From: an uncultured Pleomorphomonas sp.
GTDB taxonomy: Bacteria > Pseudomonadota > Alphaproteobacteria > Rhizobiales > Pleomorphomonadaceae
Direction: 5' to 3'
DNA length: 64,000 nt
Assembly (NCBI GenBank): GCA_937868725.1
Contig: CALMMQ010000053.1
Location: 1 to 64,000 of the forward strand
A program made the translations under genes and the position numbers. The notes beneath the pieces were generated by a model. It worked only from the letters and a program-made list of their open reading frames with translations, did not search any database and had not been told where the DNA came from. Positions 9,892-18,553 of this stretch are shown here, piece by piece. Numbering within the stretch: the first letter of the stretch is position 1; every line of letters starts with the position of its first letter.

Positions 9892-10593
9892 ATGGGCGAA
9901 CTCGACGAAGACAAGGCCAACCTGCCCCACTACACCGGCCACCGCGAGCGTCTGCGCGAGCGCTTTCGCTCGGCCGGCGCCGAGGCCCTGGCCGACTACG
10001 AGATCCTGGAACTGGTGCTGTTCCGCTCCATTCCCCGTCAGGACGTCAAACCGCTGGCCAAGGATCTGATGGCCGCCTTCGGCTCGCTGGCCGAAGTGCT
10101 CGGCGCCTCCGAAGCCCGCCTTCGAACGGTCAAGGGTATCGGCGAGGCCACCGTGCTCGACCTCAAGGTGGTGCAGGCCGCCTCCCAGCGCCTTGCCCGC
10201 TCGAGCCTCGTCAAGCGTCCGGTGCTCAGTTCGTGGTCGGCCGTCATCGACTATTGCCGCGCCGCCATGGCCTTCGAGGACCGCGAACAGTTCCGCGTCA
10301 TCTTCCTCGACAAGAGGAACCAGATCATCGCCGACGAAGTGCAGCAGACCGGCACCGTCGATCACACGCCCGTCTACCCGCGCGAAGTGGTGCGCCGAGC
10401 ATTGGAATTATCTGCTACAGCCTTGATTTTAATCCACAATCATCCGTCAGGGGACCCGACCCCTTCGCGCGCCGACATCGCCATGACCAAGCAGGTCGTC
10501 GATGCCGCCACCTCGCTCGGCATCGCCGTGCACGACCACATCATCATCGGTCGCGACGGTCACGCCAGCCTCAAGGGACTGCAGCTGATGTGA
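9892..10593 (+). CDS. radC: RadC family JAB1/MPN protein
   Basis: The 233-residue product has an N-terminal helix-hairpin-helix region ([14 protein letters not shown]) and a C-terminal JAMM metalloprotease-like domain with [16 protein letters not shown]. Its role is unknown; the historical link with DNA repair has not held. The ATG at 9892 gives the family length, while in-frame upstream codons back to 9724 run into the repeat. Codons around 10400-10455, encoding the JAMM motif, are unusually A+T-rich for this genome. The gene is flanked on both sides by direct copies of the palindromic repeat. Confidence 0.93.
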   Translation: MGELDEDKANLPHYTGHRERLRERFRSAGAEALADYEILELVLFRSIPRQDVKPLAKDLMAAFGSLAEVLGASEARLRTVKGIGEATVLDLKVVQAASQRLARSSLVKRPVLSSWSAVIDYCRAAMAFEDREQFRVIFLDKRNQIIADEVQQTGTVDHTPVYPREVVRRALELSATALILIHNHPSGDPTPSRADIAMTKQVVDAATSLGIAVHDHIIIGRDGHASLKGLQLM

Positions 10594-10600
10594 GTGCCCT

Positions 10601-10660
10601 AGCGCTTTCCGACCTGACTGAACCGTCAGGTCGACAAGAAATCGCTCCAGAGTCAAAGGC
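10601..10660 (+). repeat. Palindromic dispersed repeat, copy 2
   Basis: This copy is in the same orientation as copy 1, 910 bp further on. Its inner arms CGACCTGAC and GTCAGGTCG form a perfect 9-bp stem. It begins seven bases after the radC stop codon. Confidence 0.88.
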
Positions 10661-10677
10661 TTGAGCAGCCGCTTATC

Positions 10678-10700
10678 GATCAGGTTGGTGCAACCTGATC
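10678..10700 (-). terminator. Stem-loop after the regulator gene
   Basis: A perfect 10-bp inverted repeat (GATCAGGTTG, loop GTG, CAACCTGATC) lies 10 bases past the stop of the minus-strand regulator. There is no T-run, so it may be a weak terminator or an extension of repeat copy 2 rather than a classical terminator. Confidence 0.4.
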
Positions 10701-10710
10701 GGCGGCGGCT

Positions 10711-11409
10711 CTAGGCCGCCGTCCCGTCGTCGCCGTTGAGACGGTGGAGATGACGGTAGATGGTCGTCTGCGAGCAGCCGAGACGATCGGCCACCTGCTT
10801 GACGGCGCCCTTGAGGCGGAAGATGCCCTTGGCTTCGAGCTCGGCGACCAGCGCCCGCTTGTCGCGGTGGCCGAGGCGGTCGGCGACCGGCCGGGCGGCC
10901 AGCACTTCGTCGAGCACGTCGTCGGTCATTTCCGGCAGCGAGTTGTGGAAGCTCTCGCTTTCCCCCGGCGGCGTACCCTGCACCGCCGCCCGCTTTTCGT
11001 CGTAGGCGAAGTTGGTCTCGACGAAGATGTCGGGGTGGCGCAGCTTCAGGATGCGGTCGGCCAGTTCGCGATAGCGGCTGTCATCGAAGTTGATGCACAG
11101 CAACCCGACCAGCTGGCCGTGCTCGTCCTTGACGCCGAAGGTCGACGATCTCAGCAGTTTGGTACCAGCGATGCCGGCATAGTTCAGCCGATAGTCGCCG
11201 GTCTCGTAGGAATGATTGACGATCGACTGCAGCGCCACCGAGGTGAGCGGCGCGCCGATGGTGCGGCCGCTGACATGGCCGTTGGCGATGGCGATGATCG
11301 ACCGCTCCGGGTCGGTGAGATCATGCAGCACCACCTCGTAGTCGGGACCGAGCATGGCCCCGAGAAACTCGGTCAGCTTCATGTATCCCCGCATCCAAGG
11401 CGCCGGCAT
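10711..11409 (-). CDS. YheO/DauR-type transcriptional regulator (PAS-like sensor plus HTH)
   Basis: The 232-residue protein has an N-terminal YheO PAS-like domain (LGPDYEVVLHDLTDPERSII through GLLCINFDDSRYREL) and a C-terminal helix-turn-helix (VKQVADRLGCSQTTIYRHLH). Relatives such as DauR control amino acid catabolic genes next to them. The ATG at 11409 is chosen because GGGGGAC lies just upstream; in-frame codons back to 11721 look non-conserved. It is divergent from tnaA, so it is the obvious candidate regulator of the tryptophanase and permease genes. Its ligand cannot be read from sequence, though a tryptophan-related signal would fit. Confidence 0.85.
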   Translation of the reverse strand: MPAPWMRGYMKLTEFLGAMLGPDYEVVLHDLTDPERSIIAIANGHVSGRTIGAPLTSVALQSIVNHSYETGDYRLNYAGIAGTKLLRSSTFGVKDEHGQLVGLLCINFDDSRYRELADRILKLRHPDIFVETNFAYDEKRAAVQGTPPGESESFHNSLPEMTDDVLDEVLAARPVADRLGHRDKRALVAELEAKGIFRLKGAVKQVADRLGCSQTTIYRHLHRLNGDDGTAA

Positions 11410-11714
11410 TCCGTCCCCCGCAGGGAACCGGCCTTCGGTTCCCGACCTCAAGCTGTCGCGATTCCCCCGCTGCTTGTCAACCGGGGCCACCACCGAACGC
11501 ACAACCGGCGCGCGCTTGCCAGTCACCGTTTCGCTAAGCGGCAACCACGCCGCCGTGCCGCCATCGGCTATCGTCTCGGCGCCGCTGCGTTTTTCACCAA
11601 AACCCGATGCAACTTCGTCAGGCGGCAGAAAATGAAAAGTTTTTCCCATTTGCCAGCTCATGCACAGCCATAACGCCCATTCTGTCGCATAAATACCGAC
11701 ATAATGCAAATTTA

Positions 11715-11774
11715 TTGACATAGCCGGGCATTTTTGATCAAATTGTTACCGTGAGAATGGTGAACCCGCTCACA
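11715..11774 (+). promoter_or_regulatory. Candidate tnaA promoter and CRP-like operator
   Basis: TTGACA at 11715-11720 is followed after 17 bases by TCAAAT at 11738-11743, a fair sigma-70 pair. At 11759-11774 GGTGA, six bases, TCACA matches the CRP consensus TGTGA-N6-TCACA at nine of ten positions. The site centre is about 100 bases ahead of the tnaA start. If the sigma-70 pair is the true promoter, CRP would sit downstream of it and the role would need another start site. Confidence 0.45.
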
Positions 11775-11866
11775 TGTGGAGAAAAATTAGCAGATTCCTA
11801 GAGACGCTGTCCGCCTGTCGCTCGCGACGACCGGGGTGCCCAAAGGTCTGTAGGAGGTAACGGACA

Positions 11867-13294
11867 ATGGCTATCAAGTATTTCCCCGAACCGTTCCGCA
11901 TCAAGGTCGTGGAACCGTTGCGCATGCTGACGGCGGAAGAACGCGCCGCCAAGATCGCCGAGGCGCACTACAACGTGTTCTACCTGAGGGGCGAGGACTG
12001 CTACATCGATCTCTTGACCGACAGCGGCACCAACGCCATGAGCCAGGAGCAATGGGCCGGCATCATGCGTGGTGACGAGGCCTATGCCGGCGCCTCGAGC
12101 TATTACAAGCTCCTCGACGCGGGCAAGGACATCTTCCAGTACGGCTACATCCAGCCCGTGCATCAGGGCCGCGCCGCCGAGAAGGTGATGTTCCCGCTGC
12201 TGCTCGGCAAGGGCAAGTTCGCCATCTCCAACATGTTCTTCGACACCACGCGCGCTCACGTCGAGCTGACCGGCGCCCGCTGCATCGACTGCGTCGTCGA
12301 AGCGGCCAAGGACCCGGCGCGCCGCGTGCCGTTCAAAGGCAACATGGATGTCGCCCGCCTCAAGAAGCTGATCGCCGAGCATGGCGCCGACAACATCGGC
12401 ATGATCGTCATGACGATCACCAACAACTCGGCCGGCGGCCAGCCGGTGTCGATGCAGAACATGCGCGAGGTGGCCGAGGTCGCCCGGGCCAATGGCATCC
12501 TGCTCAACATCGATGCCGCCCGCTACGCCGAGAACGCCTTCTTCGTCCAGCGCGACGAGCCGGGCTACGCCCAGAAGTCGATCAAGGACATCATCCGCGA
12601 GATGTTCTCCTATGCCGACACCTTCACCATGTCGGCCAAGAAGGACACCATCGTCAACATCGGCGGTCTGCTCGGCGTCAAGGATGGCAACTCGCCGCTG
12701 ATCCTCAAGATCAAGGCGGCCTGCATCTCCTACGAAGGCTTCTTCACCTACGGTGGCCTCGCCGGTCGCGACCTCGAAGCCCTGGCCATCGGCCTCTACG
12801 AAGGCATCGACAACGACTACCTGCGCTACCGCATCGGCCAGATCGAGTACCTGGCCTCCCGCCTCGACGATGCCGGCATCGGCTATCAGTCGCCGGTGGG
12901 CGGCCACGGCGTGTTCGTCGACGCCCGCGCCATGTTCCCGCACATCCCCTACAACGAGTATCCCGGTCAGGTTCTGGCCATCGAGCTCTACAAGGAAGCG
13001 GGCATCCGGTCCTGCGACATCGGCTCGTACATGCTCGGCAACGACCCCGACACCGGCACCCAGCTCAAGGCCGATTTCGAGTTCACGCGCCTGGCCATTC
13101 CGCGCCGCGTCTACACCCAGGCCCACATCGACATCATGGCCGAAGCCCTGATCGAGATCAAGAAACGCGCCCACACCATCAAGCGCGGCTATCGCATCAC
13201 CTGGGAGCCGCCAATCCTGCGCCACTTCCAGGCCCATCTTGAGCCGATCGCCAAGGAAGCGGCCGGCAAGGTCTACCCGGCCGCCGCCCAGTGA
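11867..13294 (+). CDS. tnaA: Tryptophanase (beta-eliminating lyase family)
   Basis: The 475-residue PLP enzyme belongs to the tryptophanase/tyrosine phenol-lyase family. The PLP lysine is in [10 protein letters not shown], and [21 protein letters not shown] and PTHQGR-like PVHQGR are family landmarks. Two features favour tryptophanase. The segment LRHFQAH keeps the histidine that tryptophanase has where tyrosine phenol-lyase has phenylalanine. [13 protein letters not shown] resembles the tryptophanase GIRAVEIGSFLLG rather than the arginine-bearing lyase form. It should convert tryptophan to indole, pyruvate and ammonia. A strong AGGAGG precedes the ATG. The permease downstream probably supplies substrate. 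Confidence 0.88.
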   Translation: MAIKYFPEPFRIKVVEPLRMLTAEERAAKIAEAHYNVFYLRGEDCYIDLLTDSGTNAMSQEQWAGIMRGDEAYAGASSYYKLLDAGKDIFQYGYIQPVHQGRAAEKVMFPLLLGKGKFAISNMFFDTTRAHVELTGARCIDCVVEAAKDPARRVPFKGNMDVARLKKLIAEHGADNIGMIVMTITNNSAGGQPVSMQNMREVAEVARANGILLNIDAARYAENAFFVQRDEPGYAQKSIKDIIREMFSYADTFTMSAKKDTIVNIGGLLGVKDGNSPLILKIKAACISYEGFFTYGGLAGRDLEALAIGLYEGIDNDYLRYRIGQIEYLASRLDDAGIGYQSPVGGHGVFVDARAMFPHIPYNEYPGQVLAIELYKEAGIRSCDIGSYMLGNDPDTGTQLKADFEFTRLAIPRRVYTQAHIDIMAEALIEIKKRAHTIKRGYRITWEPPILRHFQAHLEPIAKEAAGKVYPAAAQ

Positions 13295-13373
13295 GGCCGC
13301 GGCACTGAAAACGGCAACATCGGCGCCGGCGGACCATGGAGGGGTTCGGCGGCGCCAACGCCAGGGGGATAGA

Positions 13374-13407
13374 CCGGATGGCAGGCCGCAGCGCCTGTGC
13401 TATCCGG
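13374..13407 (+). other. Intercistronic stem-loop ahead of the permease ribosome binding site
   Basis: CCGGAT at 13374-13379 pairs with ATCCGG at 13402-13407, and GGCAGG pairs imperfectly with CCTGTGC inside. The hairpin ends seven bases before the GGGAGGA ribosome binding site of the permease gene. It could stabilise or tune the downstream message. It lacks a T-run. Confidence 0.45.
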
Positions 13408-13424
13408 TTGCACGGGAGGAAATC

Positions 13425-14792
13425 ATGTCTTCAGACACGCAGTCGCATCTCGCGCGCGGCCTAAAGAACCGCCACATCCAGATGATCGCCCTCGGCGGGG
13501 CGATCGGCACCGGCCTGTTCTACGGTTCGGCCGCCTCGATCCAGCTCGTCGGTCCGGGCATCATCGTGTCCTACATCGTCGGCGGCTTCGTCATGTATCT
13601 CATCATGCGCATGCTGGGTGAGATGTCGACCGAAGAGCCGGTGGCCGGTGCCTTCAGCCACTTCGCCTACAAGTACTGGGGCGAGTTCGCCGGCTTCCTG
13701 GCCGGCTGGAACTACTGGTTCCTGTACATCCTCGTATCCATGGCCGAACTGACGGTGGTCGGCATCTACGTCGCCTACTGGTTCCCCGACTTTCCGGCCT
13801 GGGCAACTTCGCTCATCGTGCTCGTCACCATCACCGTCCTCAACCTCATCAACGTCCGCATGTACGGCGAGATGGAGTTCTGGTTCGCCCTCATCAAGGT
13901 GCTGGCGGTGATCGGCATGATCGTCCTCGGGCTGGTGCTGATCGTCTTCGGCCTCGGCGGCGAAGCCACCGGCATCTCCAACCTGTGGAGCCATGGCGGG
14001 TTCTTCCCCAACGGCATCTGGGGCCTGCTGCTGTCGCTGGTCGTCGTCATGTTCTCGTTCGGCGGCACCGAGCTGATCGGTATCACCGCCGGCGAAGCCG
14101 ACGATCCCAAGAAGTCGATCCCGCAGGCCATCAAGCAGGTGATGTGGCGAATTCTGATCTTCTACATCGGCGCCCTGACCGTGATGATGATCATCTTCCC
14201 GTGGAACCAGGTCGGCATGGAAGGCAGCCCCTTCGTCACCATCTTCTCCAAGCTGGGCATCGGTTCGGCCGCCAACATCCTCAACTTTGTCGTGCTGACC
14301 GCCGCCATCTCGGTCTACAACTCCGGCATCTACTCCAACGGCCGCATGCTCTACAGCCTCGCCGAGCAGGGTAACGCCCCCAAGCTGTTCACCAAGCTTG
14401 GCGCCAACAAGGTTCCCTACGTGGCGGTGTTGTTCTCCTCGGCCTGCACGCTGGTCGTGGTCGTCATCAACTACCTGATCCCGGAAGGCGCCTTCATGCA
14501 GGTGATGGCCGTCGCCACCACCGCCGCCACCATCACCTGGGTGATGATCGTGCTGGTGCACATGAAGTTCCGCAAGGCCCACGCCGCCGACGCCGGCAAG
14601 CTCACCTTCCCGGCGCCGTTCTACCCGATCGCCAACTACTTCTGCATCGCCTTCATGGCCGTGATCATCCTGATGATGACGCAGATGGACTCCATGCGCG
14701 ACGCCGTCTACGTGCTGCCCATCTGGCTGGTGGTGCTCTACATCGGCTTCACCGTGCGCAAGCGCGTCCAGGCCAAGGCGGCCACCGCCTGA
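13425..14792 (+). CDS. Amino acid permease, AAT (APC superfamily) type
   Basis: The 455-residue inner-membrane protein has about twelve hydrophobic segments. It starts with the typical RGLKNRHIQMIALGGAIGTGLFYGSA of AAT-family permeases; the glycine-rich unwound part of helix 1 reads GGAIGTGLF. The ATG at 13425 follows GGGAGGA. Its position 130 bases after tnaA suggests uptake of tryptophan or other aromatic amino acids, as with AroP/PheP-type permeases. This specificity is inferred from context. A strong terminator follows. Confidence 0.9.
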   Translation: MSSDTQSHLARGLKNRHIQMIALGGAIGTGLFYGSAASIQLVGPGIIVSYIVGGFVMYLIMRMLGEMSTEEPVAGAFSHFAYKYWGEFAGFLAGWNYWFLYILVSMAELTVVGIYVAYWFPDFPAWATSLIVLVTITVLNLINVRMYGEMEFWFALIKVLAVIGMIVLGLVLIVFGLGGEATGISNLWSHGGFFPNGIWGLLLSLVVVMFSFGGTELIGITAGEADDPKKSIPQAIKQVMWRILIFYIGALTVMMIIFPWNQVGMEGSPFVTIFSKLGIGSAANILNFVVLTAAISVYNSGIYSNGRMLYSLAEQGNAPKLFTKLGANKVPYVAVLFSSACTLVVVVINYLIPEGAFMQVMAVATTAATITWVMIVLVHMKFRKAHAADAGKLTFPAPFYPIANYFCIAFMAVIILMMTQMDSMRDAVYVLPIWLVVLYIGFTVRKRVQAKAATA

Positions 14793-14818
14793 GCAGCGCC
14801 AGCATCGGCAAGACCAGC

Positions 14819-14848
14819 GCCCCCGGCACCGCCGGGGGCTTTTCTGTT
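14819..14848 (+). terminator. Rho-independent terminator of the tnaA-permease operon
   Basis: GCCCCCGGC, loop ACC, GCCGGGGGC forms a perfect 9-bp stem at 14819-14839, followed by TTTTCTGTT. Confidence 0.92.
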
Positions 14849-15527
14849 ACGAGGCCGGCACGAAGAACACCTCGACGCGCCGGTTGCGATAGGCGCTGAG
14901 CGAGGCACCATCCGGCACCAGCGGCTCGCTGTGACTACGATTGCTGACGCGGATGCGACCAGGCGCCACGCCCGAACGGATCAGCAACGCCTTGACGTTG
15001 CGGGCGCGCACCATGCCGAGGCCGTCCGCTTCGCCGTCCGAAGTGTGACCGACCACCTCAATGGCTCGCTGCGGGAAGCGGTCGACGATCCTGGCCACCG
15101 AGCCGAGGCGCAGGGCGGCAGCGTTCTCCGGCATGACGCTGTCCTCGGCGAAGCGGATGTCCTCGGCCGAGTTCAGCACCAGATTGTTCTCACGCACCGA
15201 CACCGACAGGCCGGCCGACTGGAATTCGGCCAAAAGCTGGCGATCGCGCTCGTCGGCCAGCGATCCTTCGGCAGCGCCGAGTATGCCGCCGGCCAGGGCG
15301 CAGGCGGTACTGATCTTGGCGATGTCGGCGGCATTGGCGCCGTTCAGAAAGGCAAGCACGCCGCACTCGAACCCAGTGACTCCCGCCCCCTTCAGCGCCC
15401 CCTTGCTGGTCTCCGACATCTTCGGCGCCCGCGTGGCCGGATCGACCGTCTGGCAGGCCGGCACAAGCAACAGCAGCACCATCAGGCCAGGCGCCAGACG
15501 GGCGCGGGCCGAACCCAGATACGACAT
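14847..15527 (-). CDS. OmpA-domain lipoprotein
   Basis: The 226-residue product has a signal sequence ending in LLLLVPAC, a plausible lipobox. A glycine-rich stretch resembling a glycine-zipper (about residues 55-95) follows. The C-terminal OmpA-like peptidoglycan-binding domain (about 120-226) has IEVVGHTSDGEADGLGMVRA and YRNRRVEVFF. It should anchor an outer-membrane lipoprotein to the cell wall. The ATG at 15527 is preceded by AAGGAGG. It is the most downstream gene of the minus-strand envelope cluster, 111 bases after its neighbour, and may belong to the same functional group. Confidence 0.87.
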   Translation of the reverse strand: MSYLGSARARLAPGLMVLLLLVPACQTVDPATRAPKMSETSKGALKGAGVTGFECGVLAFLNGANAADIAKISTACALAGGILGAAEGSLADERDRQLLAEFQSAGLSVSVRENNLVLNSAEDIRFAEDSVMPENAAALRLGSVARIVDRFPQRAIEVVGHTSDGEADGLGMVRARNVKALLIRSGVAPGRIRVSNRSHSEPLVPDGASLSAYRNRRVEVFFVPAS

Positions 15528-15638
15528 GACATCCTCCTTGCGACAGACAACAACGGGTCTTCCGAGCCGGAGCATCCGGATCGGCTGCGCGCCACTTTCC
15601 CCGGCGGGGGACTCAGGTTTCGGTCGGCAGCGCCGGCC

Positions 15639-16385
15639 TCAACGCCGACAAGCGATCGACTGGCCAAGTAGCTGCCCGGCCTGCTGGATCAGCGGATCGT
15701 CAGGGTCGAGGCGTCGAGCGTTGCAGTCGTTGACAACGGCGACCGCGACGCGGTCGTCGCGTCGCCCGGTGTCGGTCATGCCGGCGAGCCAGAACAGCGC
15801 GTGACTGGCGCAGCCGGCATCGTCGGCGCGCGTGGCGATGCTGAGCCGATCGTCGTCGCTGAGCTGCCCGATTTTGGCGGCACAACTCGGATCACTGCCG
15901 GCATAGCCTGACAAGCCCGAACACAGACTGACGGTCGCAGCGCATTTGGCCGTCTCGTAGCACTGGCGCGCCAGCTTCAGAACATTGCCGCTTTGCCGGA
16001 ATTCCGACGATGCCCCTGGGCACGTCGCGGCGAGATCTGCCATGGTCGGCGGCAAAGTTGGAGGCGCGATGTACAGATCGACAGTCGTCGGACCGAAAGC
16101 CGATGCTCCACCATCGTTCGCCGGCTTCTGGGTGCTGGCGCCCGCCAGCTTGGTACCCAACCCCAGAGAAAGCCAGACAGCCAGAACCGCTGCGCCCACC
16201 ACCGCATACATGGGGACGAGCAGCACCTTGGAAGTCGGCACATTTCGCCGCTTCACCCAGGCCGAAGCCAGAAGCCAGAGCAACAAGCCCACCGCGAACA
16301 CCACCAGACAATACAAGGCGAAGCCAAGCGCGCTGCCGAAGGTCGTCAGGAGGAAACTGTCGTTGATGTTGATCGTCACTGGCAT
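15639..16385 (-). CDS. Unknown membrane protein with cysteine-rich periplasmic domain
   Basis: I do not recognise this 248-residue protein. Two hydrophobic helices lie near residues 17-43 and 55-77, separated by a short basic loop (VKRRNVPTSK). The rest is a soluble domain with eight cysteines (for example LARQCYETAKCAATVSLC). With the loop cytoplasmic, this domain should face the periplasm and be disulfide bonded. It starts two bases after the upstream lipoprotein gene, so the genes are almost certainly co-transcribed. Confidence 0.75.
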   Translation of the reverse strand: MPVTININDSFLLTTFGSALGFALYCLVVFAVGLLLWLLASAWVKRRNVPTSKVLLVPMYAVVGAAVLAVWLSLGLGTKLAGASTQKPANDGGASAFGPTTVDLYIAPPTLPPTMADLAATCPGASSEFRQSGNVLKLARQCYETAKCAATVSLCSGLSGYAGSDPSCAAKIGQLSDDDRLSIATRADDAGCASHALFWLAGMTDTGRRDDRVAVAVVNDCNARRLDPDDPLIQQAGQLLGQSIACRR

Positions 16386-16387
16386 GA

Positions 16388-16903
16388 TTAGAACCCGTAC
16401 TCGGGAAAACTCTGGTGGACCATGTGTCGCAGCCTGGCCATCTGGTCTTCGGTGGCCTTGAGCTGGCGTTCGACGTCGGCTTCAGTGGCGTCCAGCGAAC
16501 AGAGCGGCACGGTCGTCGCCGCCAGCCGCGTGAGCCGCGTCTGGAGGTCGGCAACCCGGCCGTCGAGACGCATCGCCTCGGCGCCGCAGCTGTCGCCGCG
16601 CATGGCCAGCAGGCCGAGGCGCTGACGCAAGGGCGACACCGTCGCGTCGGCGGCGTAGTAGCGCACCTGCGACAGATTGCAGCCGTCGGTATGGCGCAAG
16701 ACGTCGAGCCAGCTCGACACCGCCGCGCGCGTCTCGCCGGCCATGGCATCGCCGCCACAGGTCGCCAGCAGCGGCCGGGGCGCCACGCCGATCTGGCGAT
16801 AGCTGCCACCGAGTTGCGCCCGCCCCACCGGTTCGGGCGGCGGCGTCGAAACGCAGGCGGCGAGTGCCACCGCCAGTGCGGCAAGGGCGACTGGGCGCGC
16901 CAT
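16388..16903 (-). CDS. Unknown small lipoprotein
   Basis: The 171-residue product begins ARPVALAALAVALAAC, a lipoprotein signal with the lipobox ALAAC. The mature part has four further cysteines and an alpha-helical, charged C-terminal half (DATEADVERQLKATEDQMAR). No family is recognised. The ATG at 16903 overlaps the stop of the upstream gene by one base (TGATG), which argues for translational coupling. An alternative ATG at 16912 would add three residues. Confidence 0.72.
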   Translation of the reverse strand: MARPVALAALAVALAACVSTPPPEPVGRAQLGGSYRQIGVAPRPLLATCGGDAMAGETRAAVSSWLDVLRHTDGCNLSQVRYYAADATVSPLRQRLGLLAMRGDSCGAEAMRLDGRVADLQTRLTRLAATTVPLCSLDATEADVERQLKATEDQMARLRHMVHQSFPEYGF

Positions 16904-18033
16904 CACGGCCAATCCTTGGCAAGGCCACGCACCAGCCGCAGGAAGGCGGCGAGATCATCGGGCCCGTCGAAAGCTACGGAGCGCACCTCCACCTGCCGCT
17001 TGGGATCGACGAGCACGGCAACGCGCGTGCGGCCGGTGAGCGGCGGCGTTGCTTTGGCGCAATCGGCCTTGAAGGCGGCCCGATTGATGGCCGGTCGGCT
17101 GGCCGGTTCGGCCGGGCTGGCCCTGTCCATCGCTCCGCGCAAATCATCCGCCGGCGCAGCCGGCAAAGTGTTGGCGTCGCCCGCGGCCGCCTTCGTTGCG
17201 GCGTGTGCCGTCTCCAGCCGCTGACGCGTCGCCTCGACAGCCGCGTCGACGCACGCCTCGATGTCGGCGCCCACGTTCTGACTGTCGACGCGCAGACGCG
17301 CCGGGTCGAACGTGGCCAGCGCCTGCACGGCGGCGATGTCGCCTGCGGACGCGCCCGACAGCTCGACGTAGGCGATGAGCGCCGGCTTGCGCGACGCCGT
17401 CTTGCCGGCACCGGCGAGGTAGGCGGCCAGCACGCTGTCGCCGGCCGCCGAGCGATGAGTGAACGGGGTGATGGCCCAGTCGAGCCGCTGCGCCGGTACG
17501 TCGGCCACGAGCTCGAACGCCGACAGCTTGCCCGGTGACGCGTCGTACCAGCGATGCGCCAACGTCCGGTCGGCCGCCGCCAACGGCACCAGTTCGGCCG
17601 CGACAGCATCGCCGACAAGCGGTGTCACGTAAGCTGTCCACAGTGCCGCCCGCAGTGGCGCCAGCGCGTTGTCGACGGCCTTGCCGGTCTCGACCGTCAT
17701 CTCGGCGCCGATGGCGTCGAAGGTCGACTTGAGGATTTGCGCCTGCCCGACCGCCATCATCTCCGGATCGGCCCGGGCCGAGGCCAGCTTGTCCATGGCC
17801 GCCGCCACCAGCAAACGCGGCCCGAGATAGGCGCCGTCCACCTGCCCCTTGAACGCCTTGGCCACCGGCAACGCCGGCGCGCGTTCGGCCAGCGACTGGA
17901 TCAGCGCCCGGTCGAGCGCCACCATGGGGCTGGCAGCAAGCGCCGCGCCAGCCCACAGGGCCAAGCCCACGGCGAAGCCGGCAACCAACGCCAGTTGGTG
18001 ACGACTAATAGCGGCTGTTCTTGAGGTCATCAT
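16903..18033 (-). CDS. Unknown exported protein
   Basis: This 376-residue protein has an N-terminal signal (LALVAGFAVGLALWAGAALAASP) and no later membrane helix, so it should be periplasmic. It is rich in alanine and likely mostly helical. Residues about 265-310 form an Ala/Pro-rich linker. The final 60 residues (RTRVAVLVDPKRQVEVRSVAF) look like a small separate beta-containing domain. No known family is recognised. Its start overlaps the upstream gene by up to 29 bases. Confidence 0.7.
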   Translation of the reverse strand: MMTSRTAAISRHQLALVAGFAVGLALWAGAALAASPMVALDRALIQSLAERAPALPVAKAFKGQVDGAYLGPRLLVAAAMDKLASARADPEMMAVGQAQILKSTFDAIGAEMTVETGKAVDNALAPLRAALWTAYVTPLVGDAVAAELVPLAAADRTLAHRWYDASPGKLSAFELVADVPAQRLDWAITPFTHRSAAGDSVLAAYLAGAGKTASRKPALIAYVELSGASAGDIAAVQALATFDPARLRVDSQNVGADIEACVDAAVEATRQRLETAHAATKAAAGDANTLPAAPADDLRGAMDRASPAEPASRPAINRAAFKADCAKATPPLTGRTRVAVLVDPKRQVEVRSVAFDGPDDLAAFLRLVRGLAKDWP

Positions 18034-18553
18034 TGTAGCCTGCCAGAGATCTTTCCAAATCTGTCATGCCGTTGCTAGCAGCAAGATTACGGCTCTCAGC
18101 CTCGAGCGACACCTCAAGTCCAGATACCGTTCGTTTGATCTCGTCGACCTTCCTTTTGATCTCTCCGATTTTTTCAACCATGTAGCGGAACCGTCGAATC
18201 ATCGGCTCCAGACCGCCACGGCAATGCTGCAAGGCTGTAGTGAACCGCCATTGTGCTTCAGGCGGCACATTCTTCATCTCTTCTTCGAGATCGGCACACT
18301 TGCGGTCACGCTCAGCCAGAACCGCCCCGGTGCTGTCAACCTGGCGCAGAAAAATATCCGCTTGTTGCAGGACATGATGGCCACTGTTGATCTGCGCGCC
18401 GATACTATTGATGCTTTCGCGGGTTTCATCCGTCATCTTGCGATAGTCGGGCAGCATCTCATCGACGATGTTGGCGGCGGCGGCCGGACCGGCCGACAGC
18501 GCGGCCACCACTACCGCTGGCACCAGAGCACGATGCAGGGACTTGAAGCTCAT
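18005..18553 (-). CDS. Unknown exported helical protein
   Basis: The 182-residue product has a clear Sec signal (LVPAVVVAALSAGPAAAANI). The mature part is nearly all helical with a likely coiled coil (MVEKIGEIKRKVDEIKRTVSGLEVSLEAESR) and two cysteines. The ATG at 18553 overlaps the upstream stop by four bases (ATGA) and is preferred over the longer in-frame extension to 18700. No family is recognised. It pairs with the similar upstream gene. Confidence 0.75.
   Translation of the reverse strand: MSFKSLHRALVPAVVVAALSAGPAAAANIVDEMLPDYRKMTDETRESINSIGAQINSGHHVLQQADIFLRQVDSTGAVLAERDRKCADLEEEMKNVPPEAQWRFTTALQHCRGGLEPMIRRFRYMVEKIGEIKRKVDEIKRTVSGLEVSLEAESRNLAASNGMTDLERSLAGYNDDLKNSRY

Noticed and set aside
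11867-13294. Tyrosine phenol-lyase as the product of this gene
   Set aside because: The histidine in LRHFQAH and the GIRSCDIGS segment match tryptophanase rather than the lyase, so tryptophanase is preferred, though activity is not proven.
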